Source: a virus
IMG/VR virus record: IMGVR_UViG_3300035162_000138
Span: 1-32,746 of that record
DNA length: 32,746 bases
Strand: one strand, 5' to 3'
A model generated the notes under the pieces. It ran no database searches. It was given only the letters and a program-made list of their open reading frames with translations, and was not told the DNA's origin. Positions 24,687 to 30,782 of this stretch are shown one piece after another. The translations under genes were made by a program, and so were the position numbers. Every line of letters begins with the position of its first letter. The stretch's first letter is position 1.

Positions 24687-24716
24687 AACCCCGGCAGTGT
24701 CCCAACTGCCGGGGTT
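24687..24716 (+). terminator. 12-bp perfect hairpin with plus-strand T-run
   Basis: AACCCCGGCAGT (24687-24698) pairs exactly with ACTGCCGGGGTT (24705-24716) around a six-base loop. On the plus strand it is followed by TTCTTTATC, giving a terminator-like form. On the minus strand, the direction of the genes, it sits between the SSB stop and the primase-helicase start without a T-run, so there it may act as an mRNA stabiliser or processing stem. Confidence 0.65.
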
Positions 24717-24723
24717 TTCTTTA

Positions 24724-25362
24724 TCAAAACGGTATTTCGTCATCCTGTAAAGCTGCTGGCGCTTGAGCGGCTACAGTTTCAACCGCAGCAGGTCCAAAGT
24801 CGTCCAGCGCTGCGTCAAGTCCACCCTGCATCGTTGTACCGACTTCATCGAAGTCATCTAAGCCACCGCCGCCGTAGACCGCATGGGTAATTTGCACGGT
24901 ATCTATAAGTAAGGATATGCCGCCGTTATTTTCAGGATCACAAACCGGGTACGCAGTGACCTTGATGCTGCCCTTTGAACCGCCCCAGATGTTCAAGTCA
25001 GCCAATGGCTGCTTCATGCCGTCAATCACGCGAGGCTTTTCGTTCAGCGCGCCTTGGCTGTTAGTGCCATTGCGTTTTGCGCGAAACTCGACATTGCCAT
25101 TCTCCAGCTTTTTCATGCCGAAGACTTTTGTGAAGGGTTCCTTACGATTGCAGCTTTCGTAATGAGCTTTCAATTCTGCATGTAGTTTGGCCGCTTCGCT
25201 TTGCGGCATTTCCCATGCGACGGAGTAGGACGCATTGGACGCAGTTGGACTGCACTCCTCGCTCCGTTTTTCTGCGGTATTATAACGAAAAGTTGTGGAC
25301 AGTCGTGGATACTTAAATTCCACATTCCTACACATCGTTGATTTGAAGTCAGTATTCGCCAT
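24724..25362 (-). CDS. Single-stranded DNA-binding protein (DUF2815-like)
   Basis: A 212-residue protein ending in the acidic DDEIPF tip characteristic of SSB proteins, preceded by a flexible, acidic linker (GGGGLDDFDEVGTT onward). The core (about 1-150) has beta-strand-rich segments (VEFKYPRLSTTFRYN, NVEFRAKRNG, LNIWGGSKGSIKVTAYPVC and GISLLIDTVQITHAVYG) like the OB-fold phage DUF2815 proteins. GGAG lies eight bases before the ATG. It would coat single-stranded DNA and recruit the exonuclease and primase-helicase encoded on either side. Confidence 0.82.
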   Translation of the reverse strand: MANTDFKSTMCRNVEFKYPRLSTTFRYNTAEKRSEECSPTASNASYSVAWEMPQSEAAKLHAELKAHYESCNRKEPFTKVFGMKKLENGNVEFRAKRNGTNSQGALNEKPRVIDGMKQPLADLNIWGGSKGSIKVTAYPVCDPENNGGISLLIDTVQITHAVYGGGGLDDFDEVGTTMQGGLDAALDDFGPAAVETVAAQAPAALQDDEIPF

Positions 25363-25378
25363 GTTTTAGTCTCCTAGC

Positions 25379-26170
25379 TTAAAATTCGGCTGCGTCTAAT
25401 TGCAGCCATCTTGGTAGTACAACCACATTGGTCGTGTCGGACCAACCAGTGTCCCATCGCTGGGCCTCGTTGGCTTTAGCAATCTTGTCGAGGGTTTCGT
25501 GCATCTTCTGTTTCCCCCAAGCAAGATATTCTGGTGATAGAATGCTGGTTGAAACCGAATATGGAACCGATTTCTCAACATTTACAAAAACGAATTGTTC
25601 GGCTGGGTAGCCAGCGCAAACCATTGTATGAAGATAGAAGGCGGCTTGAATGGCATAATTGTACGACACCATGTCCTTGCTTACGCCTTTTGGTGAAGCG
25701 TCCTGACACGTTTTCAGATCGTAAATCACGCCCTTGGCATCCCAATAGCTGTCTGGGCGGCACTTGATCTTCAGCCCGGTTGTCGGCTCAGTGGCAAAGA
25801 AGCTGGCTTCATTAACCGTTGTGTCGCCTGCCATGCGCTGTCCTGCTGGATGAAACACAACGCTGTGCGCAATATTTTGCGCAAGGTCATAGTCACCGGC
25901 AGTCAGCAGCGTCTCGCCTTTGGCCTGCGCCTCTTCATATAGATCAGTCCAAGCCTTGCCGCGCCGGGTATCTGGCCCACGCACCATGCCCTTGCCGTCC
26001 TCCAGCACCATCGCATGCACACAGGTTCCAATGTCAAACACTGTGCTGGATTTGTAGACCTTGGCCTTCCAGTGCGCCAACGACTTGCTGTGGACCATCT
26101 TCACGTCACTTGAGCTGATTGCGTCAGTGGCGTGATATTCGGCGTTGGTCATTTTATCAGCGGTTATCAT
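25379..26170 (-). CDS. PD-(D/E)XK exonuclease, RecE/DUF3799-like
   Basis: A 263-residue protein. It starts with MTNAEYHATDAISSSDVKM, the usual opening of DUF3799 proteins. The nuclease core has GTCVHAMVLED (His 52), a CRPDSYW segment (Asp 140), IYDLKTCQDAS (Asp 151, Lys 153) and YAIQAAFYL (Gln 175). Such nucleases resect double-stranded ends for recombination. It overlaps the GIY-YIG gene as TAATG, with GAGGGA five bases before its ATG, and lies 17 bp upstream of the SSB gene. No separate annealase was found, so the SSB may serve that step; this is inference. Confidence 0.85.
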   Translation of the reverse strand: MITADKMTNAEYHATDAISSSDVKMVHSKSLAHWKAKVYKSSTVFDIGTCVHAMVLEDGKGMVRGPDTRRGKAWTDLYEEAQAKGETLLTAGDYDLAQNIAHSVVFHPAGQRMAGDTTVNEASFFATEPTTGLKIKCRPDSYWDAKGVIYDLKTCQDASPKGVSKDMVSYNYAIQAAFYLHTMVCAGYPAEQFVFVNVEKSVPYSVSTSILSPEYLAWGKQKMHETLDKIAKANEAQRWDTGWSDTTNVVVLPRWLQLDAAEF

Positions 26171-26667
26171 TATGTTCCCTCCGTCATTTCAATAATGCAG
26201 TTTATTATATCGTTGATGTAAAATACTTCTCGCGGCGAGGCAGGCAGGAATGGCTGAAGAATTCTAAGTTTCTTTTCGTCTACAAAATTAGTGATGTAGA
26301 AATTTGAAACCCCCAAAAACTTGCCAACTTCCGTTTTGGAAAAGAAAACTTTTCCGCTGCTTTCTAATAGCCGCATGACTTGTTTATTCATGCCCTGAAA
26401 CTCTTCCTGCGGGGCTTCCTCTAGCTCGCGCTCAGCCTGCGAGTTATGGTGGATATTGCACTTTGGCTTTTCAGCATGGATGGCATCAACCTCGGCCTTT
26501 AAAGCCTTCTCACGGGTGTCAAACCATTCAATCTTAACATCGGTCACTTCTGTGAACCAAGCGCTGCTTTTGTAGTGTTGTGACAGTCTGTTTTGCGCAT
26601 TGAGGCTTATCCCAACGTATAGCAAAGATTTATCATCTGCGAACTGTCTATAAAGTGCCGTCCTCAT
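26170..26667 (-). CDS. GIY-YIG nuclease-domain protein with C-terminal DNA-binding region
   Basis: A 165-residue protein. Residues 1-75 carry the GIY-YIG fold in variant form: ALYRQF (4-9), LLYVGIS (15-21), NRLSQHY (Arg 27, His 31), IEWFDTREKALKAEVDAI (Glu 59) and KPKCNI (Asn 71). The last 80 residues look like a helix-turn-helix region (SKTEVGKFLGVSNFYITNFV) followed by a short strand pair. The pattern is that of a free-standing homing or regulatory endonuclease. It is ATGA-coupled to the upstream resolvase-like gene and TAATG-coupled to the exonuclease gene, so it belongs to the operon. Confidence 0.78.
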   Translation of the reverse strand: MRTALYRQFADDKSLLYVGISLNAQNRLSQHYKSSAWFTEVTDVKIEWFDTREKALKAEVDAIHAEKPKCNIHHNSQAERELEEAPQEEFQGMNKQVMRLLESSGKVFFSKTEVGKFLGVSNFYITNFVDEKKLRILQPFLPASPREVFYINDIINCIIEMTEGT

Positions 26668-27050
26668 CCCAATTTCTCCCTAGCAATAAAACAGAACGTT
26701 TCAAAGTCTGTTTCGATTTGGCCTTCGCCGTCTTCCATTACGGCTGACAAAGGCATTACACAGCGGATTTGCTTGCGATCATATTTGTAGATCAGGCAAG
26801 GTATTTTGCATTCAAGCTCCGCTGCAACTTCAACTTGCACCCACCATGCCGGTGATCCGCCGATTGGCCCGTCTCTGTACCGCTTCAGCTCCAAACTGAA
26901 CGGAAAGTCAGGGTTATCGCATATCAAGTCAGCGTGAGACACTGCCCGATATTGCTCTAGGTCGCGCTTGAACTTTATGCCAAGCTCATCAAAAAGCATC
27001 TTGGCAATTTCACGCTCAAAGCTTGCGCCCTTATTGCGACCATTGACCAT
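26664..27050 (-). CDS. Holliday-junction-resolvase-like PD-(D/E)XK nuclease
   Basis: A 128-residue protein. It opens with NGRNKGASFEREIAKMLFDE (catalytic-type Glu 12), followed by an Asp at 41 (SHADLI), ELK (54-56) and WWVQVEVAAELECKIPCLIYK, the pattern of Hjc/VRR-like resolvases and related phage nucleases. It would cut branched DNA, resolving recombination intermediates or clearing concatemers for packaging. It starts by a one-base TGATG overlap with the small ribbon-helix-helix gene and overlaps the next gene by ATGA. Confidence 0.75.
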   Translation of the reverse strand: MVNGRNKGASFEREIAKMLFDELGIKFKRDLEQYRAVSHADLICDNPDFPFSLELKRYRDGPIGGSPAWWVQVEVAAELECKIPCLIYKYDRKQIRCVMPLSAVMEDGEGQIETDFETFCFIAREKLG

Positions 27051-27211
27051 CAGTCAGCCGGTGGTTGCTGAACTTCGACACCCAGCTCAGCGGCCTTAGC
27101 CACCGCAGAAGAGCGCACAAAGGCTGCGAAAGACAGGCCCGTCTTGCGACATGCCAGCGCCAGAGCTTGCTGCTGTGCCGTGGTAAATCCGATTGTTTGT
27201 TTGTGATCCAT
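27050..27211 (-). CDS. Ribbon-helix-helix (Arc/CopG-like) DNA-binding protein, 53 residues
   Basis: A 53-residue protein with a near-perfect GGAGG ribosome-binding site five bases before its ATG at 27211 and a TGATG overlap with the next gene. The order is a short strand (QTIGFTTAQQQ), a helix (ALALACRKTG), a turn and a second helix (LSFAAFVRSSAVAKAAELG), the layout of small ribbon-helix-helix repressors. It is the first gene of the leftward block and lies next to the dyad at 27285-27301, so it is a good candidate for the early regulator. Fold is inferred from pattern only. Confidence 0.72.
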   Translation of the reverse strand: MDHKQTIGFTTAQQQALALACRKTGLSFAAFVRSSAVAKAAELGVEVQQPPAD

Positions 27212-27279
27212 GTCACCCTCCATTTGATACTCAATCTTCTTAACGTGTAATTAATACTGGCACAACCCCAAATAAGTGC

Positions 27280-27310
27280 TTGCGCATACCTTTTTGGTAT
27301 GTCATACAAT
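27280..27310 (+). promoter_or_regulatory. Plus-strand early promoter with an embedded dyad
   Basis: TTGCGC (27280-27285) and TACAAT (27305-27310) form a possible -35/-10 pair with a 19-bp spacer; the -10 matches five of six. The dyad CATACC-TTTTT-GGTATG (27285-27301) lies inside the spacer, ideal for repression. It is about 31 bp upstream of the first plus-strand ORF. The spacer is longer than normal, so an activator or another -35 may be used. Confidence 0.45.
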
Positions 27311-27340
27311 ATGAGTAACTGGAAAACGGGAGAAAACCGA

Positions 27341-27427
27341 ATGAACAATAAGTTTGAAATCACAGGCGAAATCGTTTTTATCATAGCACTATTTGCAGTG
27401 CCATTGTTAATGAAGGGAACAATGTAA
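27341..27427 (+). CDS. Tiny membrane peptide, 28 residues
   Basis: ATG at 27341 has GGAG eight bases upstream. It encodes a short polar N-terminus and one hydrophobic stretch (IVFIIALFAVPLLM), ending KGTM. It follows the candidate early promoter and precedes the zinc-ribbon gene by one base. The size leaves real doubt, but the ribosome-binding site, hydrophobic segment and tight spacing support translation. Function unknown; small early membrane peptides can affect exclusion or host physiology. Confidence 0.5.
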   Translation: MNNKFEITGEIVFIIALFAVPLLMKGTM

Positions 27428-27428
27428 A

Positions 27429-27599
27429 ATGGAACACTGGATTGATTGCCCAGAATGCGACGGCAATGGCACCGTTGAGCGTGAAATCTTTATTTCACAA
27501 TCTATGAATAACCCCTACGGCTTTCCCGACACTGAAAGCGAAGAGTGCAGAAATTGCGCGGGCGTTGGCCGGATTGAACCGTTGGAGGAAGACGAATGA
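27429..27599 (+). CDS. Small zinc-ribbon protein with DnaJ-like CxxC motifs
   Basis: A 56-residue protein. It has two CxxC pairs: CPECDGNGTVE (Cys 7, Cys 10) and CRNCAGVGRIE (Cys 40, Cys 43), like the CxxCxGxG units of the DnaJ zinc domain, and should bind one zinc ion. AAGGGA lies ten bases upstream of the ATG and the stop overlaps the next start as ATGA. Such small zinc proteins are common in phages; the role is unknown. The peptide ends in an acidic tail (EPLEEDE). Confidence 0.75.
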   Translation: MEHWIDCPECDGNGTVEREIFISQSMNNPYGFPDTESEECRNCAGVGRIEPLEEDE

Positions 27600-28360
27600 G
27601 CAAGACATCAGACGCCACAATAGATCATCTTATCAAGTGCGCTGAGATGAATATGTGTCAAGGCGAAATTGCAGATTTGCTGCACATTTCCAATTCAACG
27701 GTCCACCGCATCGCAAAGAAATTAGGTATAACTTTAGCCAGAAAGGTCAGGCATGGAAAAAATAATGAAGTATATCCAGAGGCTCGAGAGGGTGAACCTG
27801 ATAATGCTGAACGAGCCGAACACATTGAAGAGGCCAAATTTGCAGCAGAGGCTACAGGAGCAGAGCGCGCTGCTCGAGAGGCTGAAATCCGCTTTAAGCG
27901 ATCTCCCGAAGGCAGACTAAAGGTAAGTCTTCAGGGCGTCACCGACAAGCACTTGCGCTACGAGATAACTTACGGACATTGCTTGCTGGAATTTGAGCGG
28001 CTGCAATATAAGCTGAAAAATCGTGGGCCATTGCCGTCAAGGGAGCCACGGCAAAGCACCATGCACAAGGGCGCGCTTGAGATAGCTCAGAAGCGCAAGG
28101 CTTATGGCATAGCGCAAGGTAAGCGACTTTTTGATATGTTGGGTTATGACCAGCGCGTTACCGTATCAGACGCCGCTGCTATGCTTGGGGATAGTGTACC
28201 TCGCACGGCCAGTTATCTGAAGAAATTGGTTTTAGCTGAGAAGATACACCGGGTGCGTGATTTAGTTGTCATTGAAGGCCAGCCCAAGAAGCAATGGCGG
28301 TGGGTGTTTAGCAAGAGCGACATTGAGCCGTTTCACTCTGGGTTTGAGGATGAGAAATGA
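27596..28360 (+). CDS. Two-HTH DNA-binding protein (early regulator or replication initiator)
   Basis: A 254-residue protein. Residues about 8-48 form a homeodomain-like HTH (DHLIKCAEMNMCQGEIADLL, then HISNSTVHRIAKKLGI). A charged, Ala/Glu/Arg-rich linker (about 55-110) follows. Residues about 165-245 look like a winged helix (KRLFDMLGYDQRVTVSDAAA, SVPRTASYLKKLVLAEKI, WRWVFSKSD). It overlaps the zinc-ribbon gene and the next gene by ATGA. It may control the early genes or initiate replication; both fit the position. A second open frame lies inside the linker (27753-27920). Confidence 0.72.
   Translation: MSKTSDATIDHLIKCAEMNMCQGEIADLLHISNSTVHRIAKKLGITLARKVRHGKNNEVYPEAREGEPDNAERAEHIEEAKFAAEATGAERAAREAEIRFKRSPEGRLKVSLQGVTDKHLRYEITYGHCLLEFERLQYKLKNRGPLPSREPRQSTMHKGALEIAQKRKAYGIAQGKRLFDMLGYDQRVTVSDAAAMLGDSVPRTASYLKKLVLAEKIHRVRDLVVIEGQPKKQWRWVFSKSDIEPFHSGFEDEK
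27753..27920 (+). CDS. Possible nested overlapping gene (coiled-coil peptide, 55 residues)
   Basis: Inside the HTH gene, in the +1 frame, an ATG at 27753 has AAAGG six bases upstream and opens a 55-residue frame. It reads as a Leu/Gln/Glu-rich helix (KYIQRLERVNLIMLNE, then LQQRLQEQSALLERLKSAL) ending LPKAD. It covers just the low-complexity linker of the host gene, where constraint on the main frame is weak. The match could be an accident, because Ala/Arg/Glu codons read out of phase often give Leu/Gln/Glu. Confidence 0.3.
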   Translation: MEKIMKYIQRLERVNLIMLNEPNTLKRPNLQQRLQEQSALLERLKSALSDLPKAD

Positions 28361-28575
28361 CTTATTGGGCAGCTCTAATCCTGACCTACACCGTGACATC
28401 TGGCGTGACCTCTTATGAGGCCACGTCGACGGTGTACTTCAAGGACATGCAAGCCTGTTCTGCGGCCAATGATGTGATTTATCCCATCATCTTGGCACAA
28501 TCCAGAGACAGCATAGCGAAATGCAAGCGCACTGAACTACCATCGGATAGTATAAGGCCAGTGGCGAGGAAGTAA
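28357..28575 (+). CDS. Small exported or membrane-anchored hypothetical protein
   Basis: A 72-residue protein ATGA-coupled to the HTH gene. The N-terminus (MTYWAALILTYTVTSGV) is short and hydrophobic, a possible signal or anchor; the rest has two Cys (34 and 56) that could pair outside the cytoplasm, with the DMQACSAANDVIYPIILA helix between. The family is unknown to me. It closes the plus-strand block. Confidence 0.6.
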   Translation: MTYWAALILTYTVTSGVTSYEATSTVYFKDMQACSAANDVIYPIILAQSRDSIAKCKRTELPSDSIRPVARK

Positions 28576-28577
28576 TC

Positions 28578-28727
28578 GTGTGGGTGGCCGTTGATGTGCA
28601 AGTCGTTTGGCGCAGTCTGGTAGCAACGTAACCAATCAAAACAACCGCCATTCCCGTGGCTAAGCGTATTTTTATTAGATAAAACCACCCACACACACTT
28701 CTAGCAAATGCCAGCCCATGCTACCAG
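28578..28727. repeat. Interleaved inverted repeats (pseudoknot topology)
   Basis: GTGTGGGTGG (28578-28587) is the exact reverse complement of CCACCCACAC (28685-28694), and CTGGTAGCA (28617-28625) is that of TGCTACCAG (28719-28727). The order is A, B, A', B', which is a pseudoknot topology in RNA. A shorter TGGCG/CGCCA pair lies inside. The segment lies between two convergent genes, starting three bases after the plus-strand stop and ending seven bases before the minus-strand stop, and has no supportable gene. Confidence 0.65.
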
Positions 28728-28733
28728 CGGAAA

Positions 28734-29108
28734 TCAATCAAACGAAGATAAAACTTTGTGCATGGTGTCTTGGTCAAACAGATCAGCGGCCAAGTGCGTT
28801 GTGCTTGGCCTGATTATCGAGTCATCTCCCCGGCAAAAGAAAATCTTATCTAGGTCAAGCGCCACAAACGCATAAACGTCAGACCGCCGGCGGGCGACTC
28901 CCTGCTTTGTATGAAACGGGTATCTTATATATTTGCGCTTTGATGACGTTTTGACTTGCAAGGTTAAGATGCGTGTATCCATCTGTATATACCCATCGTG
29001 GTCCTGCGAAGGAGCAAGGGTGCAGAAATAACCAGCGAGGCTCAGTCGGCTGAGGGCGAGGTATTCCCCCGCCCGTCCGACATTCGCGCTTGCTGCTTGA
29101 TCCTGCAA
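28734..29108 (-). CDS. PD-(D/E)XK nuclease-like protein (PDDEXK_5 / homing type)
   Basis: A 124-residue protein. It has GRAGEYLALSRLSLAGYF (Glu 15), then QDHDGYI (Asp 38) and LQVKTSS (Gln 51, Lys 53), the E-D-QxK pattern of the small PD-(D/E)XK nucleases related to intron-encoded and tRNA-splicing-type enzymes. The first in-frame start is a TTG at 29108, with no clear ribosome-binding site; a stop lies two codons upstream, so the start must be near. It is separated from the lysin gene only by the 9-bp palindrome array. Possibly a free-standing homing endonuclease. Confidence 0.68.
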   Translation of the reverse strand: MQDQAASANVGRAGEYLALSRLSLAGYFCTLAPSQDHDGYIQMDTRILTLQVKTSSKRKYIRYPFHTKQGVARRRSDVYAFVALDLDKIFFCRGDDSIIRPSTTHLAADLFDQDTMHKVLSSFD

Positions 29109-29110
29109 GG

Positions 29111-29151
29111 TTAGCTAACCTAGCTTAGCTAACTTAGCTAACTTAGCTAAG
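29111..29151. repeat. Four copies of a palindromic 9-bp unit
   Basis: TTAGCTAAC occurs at 29111-29119, 29125-29133 and 29134-29142, and TTAGCTAAG at 29143-29151; TTAGCTAA is its own reverse complement. The last three are in exact tandem. The final copy overlaps the endolysin stop codon and its last two codons. It could be an iteron array, a nuclease target or slippage product. Confidence 0.85.
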
Positions 29152-29766
29152 CCAGCCGTGGATTTCATTTGTCTGCTCAATTCGGTCGGCCAAACCGTGA
29201 TGGCCTCCGTTCACACGCTTCGTAATACTTTTGATCGTACTGTCATTGACGCCCTTGTCGGCAATATCAAACAGATTATTCTTGTTAAAAAACCACAGCG
29301 CCGTTTCCATTGCGTATGTGCTGGCAACTAGGTCCGGATCGGTCATAACTTCAGGTATGCCCATTTCTGATGCAAAGCTGCGATAATTTGATTTGCCGGT
29401 GAGCTGTAAAAATCCGCGACCACAATATAGCCTACCGTCGCAAGATGCCTCATCGCCATTTCCCATACGGTTTGCGTAGACCTTGTTGGCTAGACCAGAC
29501 GGGTTGCGCGAGTATGGCATGGCACTTTGAACCGTAGGGAAGCGCGAAGGCCACACAGCCATTATCCGTTCTGGGGTGCTGTAGTGCAGCCCCTCACGGG
29601 TTCGCTTGAAGCCGCCGCTCTCATGGTGCGCTTGACCCATTAGATGCGCGCCACGCTCCGGCGACAGATTGAAGTGCTTGGCAATGGCTCTGGCCGTATT
29701 CGGCCCAAACGCTCCATCAGCACCGACGCCGATTTTGGTTTGCAGGTTTTTCATAGCTTCGTTCAT
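29143..29766 (-). CDS. Endolysin, glycoside hydrolase family 19
   Basis: A 207-residue enzyme that cuts the glycan chains of peptidoglycan at the end of infection. Residues about 8-30 (LQTKIGVGADGAFGPNTARA) look like half a peptidoglycan-binding domain. The GH19 core has AHHESGGF (Glu 49) and TREGLHYS (Glu 58), the expected catalytic pair, then ANRMGNGD, CGRGFLQLTGKSNYR and TALWFFN. No signal peptide is present, so it needs the holin. The ATG overlaps the stop of the small Lys-rich gene as ATGA, and its stop codon lies within the palindrome array. Confidence 0.9.
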   Translation of the reverse strand: MNEAMKNLQTKIGVGADGAFGPNTARAIAKHFNLSPERGAHLMGQAHHESGGFKRTREGLHYSTPERIMAVWPSRFPTVQSAMPYSRNPSGLANKVYANRMGNGDEASCDGRLYCGRGFLQLTGKSNYRSFASEMGIPEVMTDPDLVASTYAMETALWFFNKNNLFDIADKGVNDSTIKSITKRVNGGHHGLADRIEQTNEIHGWLS

Positions 29767-29930
29767 TTTTTGGCCGCTTTCTTAGCTGTAGCCGACAAAT
29801 CTTTCTTGTGAACTAAGAATTTGCTAGAGGCGGTGTGCTTTGCGCCAGACATAACCTTGCCATTGGCTTTGTGGGTAGCACCCGTATGCTCTTTGCCATT
29901 CTTGAAATAGTGCTTAACGCCAGCCGCCAT
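29763..29930 (-). CDS. Small Lys-rich conserved phage protein
   Basis: A 55-residue protein with GAGG eight bases before its ATG. The text (GVKHYFKNGKEHTGATHKAN, VMSGAKHTASSKFLVHK) is a pattern I know from small phage proteins encoded beside lysis or head genes. It ends in an Ala/Lys tail. Junctions are TAATG on the upstream side and ATGA onto the endolysin. Function unknown; the positive charge might suit nucleic-acid or virion contact. Confidence 0.75.
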   Translation of the reverse strand: MAAGVKHYFKNGKEHTGATHKANGKVMSGAKHTASSKFLVHKKDLSATAKKAAKK

Positions 29931-30085
29931 TATGCCGTCCTCTTCTTTGGTTTAACCGCCGTCTTGGCCGCAGCTTTAAACGCGCTTGCCTTTGGCGCAC
30001 CTTTTGCACCCGGCTTGCGCATTTTCTCGCCACTGCCAGATTTTATGCGGTCACGTTTTTTGTGGATGTTAGAATATAGTCCCAT
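29930..30085 (-). CDS. Small basic conserved phage protein
   Basis: A 51-residue protein (YSNIHKKRDRIKSGSGEKMR, then KPGAKGAPKASAFKAAAKTA) of a type that is very widespread in phages with SU10- or P22-like heads. It is strongly basic. Its start and stop overlap the neighbouring genes as TAATG, so translation is well supported. The function is unknown; given its basic nature it may be a virion or DNA-associated protein. Confidence 0.8.
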   Translation of the reverse strand: MGLYSNIHKKRDRIKSGSGEKMRKPGAKGAPKASAFKAAAKTAVKPKKRTA

Positions 30086-30540
30086 TATTTATTTGCTCCC
30101 ATGAATTTAGATACACTACGCTGGCCAAACCAGAAGGCAATAATTGCGCTAAATAGAGCCTGTGTTTCCGTGTCAAACATCAACGGAACCGCGTCTTTCC
30201 AGTCACTCCCGGCTTCCAGCGCTTTCAGTAATATGACCGCTTTGACGGCCAAGAATAGCCCAAAAAACAGGTAAGTAATAACAGGGCGTACACTTGCGGA
30301 TAAGCCTGCTGCAAATCCAGTACGAGGGTTAGCAAATTCATAGAGCGCCTTTGTTTCTGCGATCTCAGCTTTCTTGTCGAGTTTCTGAATGTCGTGCATC
30401 ACGCCGAGGCTTGCGAGTTCGCCTTGCAGCTTTAGCTCCTCGATGCGGTTTTTGTGGTCCTGTTTCTTTTGAAAGAAACCCAGTACTTGTGGCAGGAACG
30501 ATGTCCCAAACCCAAGCGCGCTACCTAACAGAGCAATCAT
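30085..30540 (-). CDS. Holin candidate, GTA_holin_3TM-like
   Basis: A 151-residue protein. It begins with a hydrophobic Gly/Leu/Phe segment (ALLGSALGFGTSFLPQVLGF), then a charged helix (KNRIEELKLQGELASLGVMH), then two membrane segments near residues 85-110 (VRPVITYLFFGLFLAVKAVI) and 125-143 (ALFSAIIAFWFGQR). This is the layout of the three-helix holins found in gene-transfer agents and related phages. It would open the inner membrane for the GH19 endolysin two genes downstream. It is ATGA-coupled to the preceding small membrane gene. Family call is moderate. Confidence 0.68.
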   Translation of the reverse strand: MIALLGSALGFGTSFLPQVLGFFQKKQDHKNRIEELKLQGELASLGVMHDIQKLDKKAEIAETKALYEFANPRTGFAAGLSASVRPVITYLFFGLFLAVKAVILLKALEAGSDWKDAVPLMFDTETQALFSAIIAFWFGQRSVSKFMGANK

Positions 30541-30782
30541 TTGTCATACCTCTCTTCGTGTACAATTTTGGTTGGCGTAACGGTGGTCTTTGACTCCTTA
30601 CCCATCCATATGCCAAAGCAGCCTGTAAGCGCGCCCATGCAGACGCTGACAAGCCCTGACTGGGCGACACTGGGGTCAGGTAGGGACATAAACCAATGTA
30701 CAGCCTGATAACTTAATACGGTCACCGCGAGCATCATCAGTCGCGGTAGAACCTTATAATTGTCAAGAATTGTGTGTGCCAT
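30537..30782 (-). CDS. Small two-helix membrane protein, holin-like
   Basis: I choose the ATG at 30782 (81 residues), which overlaps the preceding stop as TAATG; the frame remains open upstream. It has hydrophobic segments near residues 13-33 (LPRLMMLAVTVLSYQAVHWF) and 42-62 (QSGLVSVCMGALTGCFGIWM), with a polar C-terminus. Small two-helix proteins next to holins often act as a second holin or an antiholin; this one is in the right place, but no family is recognised with certainty. Confidence 0.65.
   Translation of the reverse strand: MAHTILDNYKVLPRLMMLAVTVLSYQAVHWFMSLPDPSVAQSGLVSVCMGALTGCFGIWMGKESKTTVTPTKIVHEERYDK

Noticed and set aside
24646-24705. Longer N-terminus for the primase-helicase
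   Set aside because: It would start at a TTG within the loop of the 12-bp hairpin and read through the stem; the ATG at 24645 starts a sensible protein.
27031-27384. Minus-strand frame of 117 codons
   Set aside because: Unnatural composition, covers the divergent promoter region and overlaps the better supported 53-residue ribbon-helix-helix gene, which has a GGAGG site and a TGATG junction.
28609-28640. tRNA-like stretch GCAGTCTGGTAGC
   Set aside because: Matches the D-arm of initiator tRNA only. No acceptor, anticodon or T-arm stems follow at the right distances, so no tRNA is called.
28479-28694. Minus-strand frame with several Cys and His residues (HGNGGCFDWLRCYQ, HINGHPHDY)
   Set aside because: It overlaps the plus-strand 72-residue gene, which is ATGA-coupled to its neighbour, has only a GTG start with no clear ribosome site, and crosses the interleaved inverted repeats. 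A truncated zinc or HNH-like remnant cannot be excluded.
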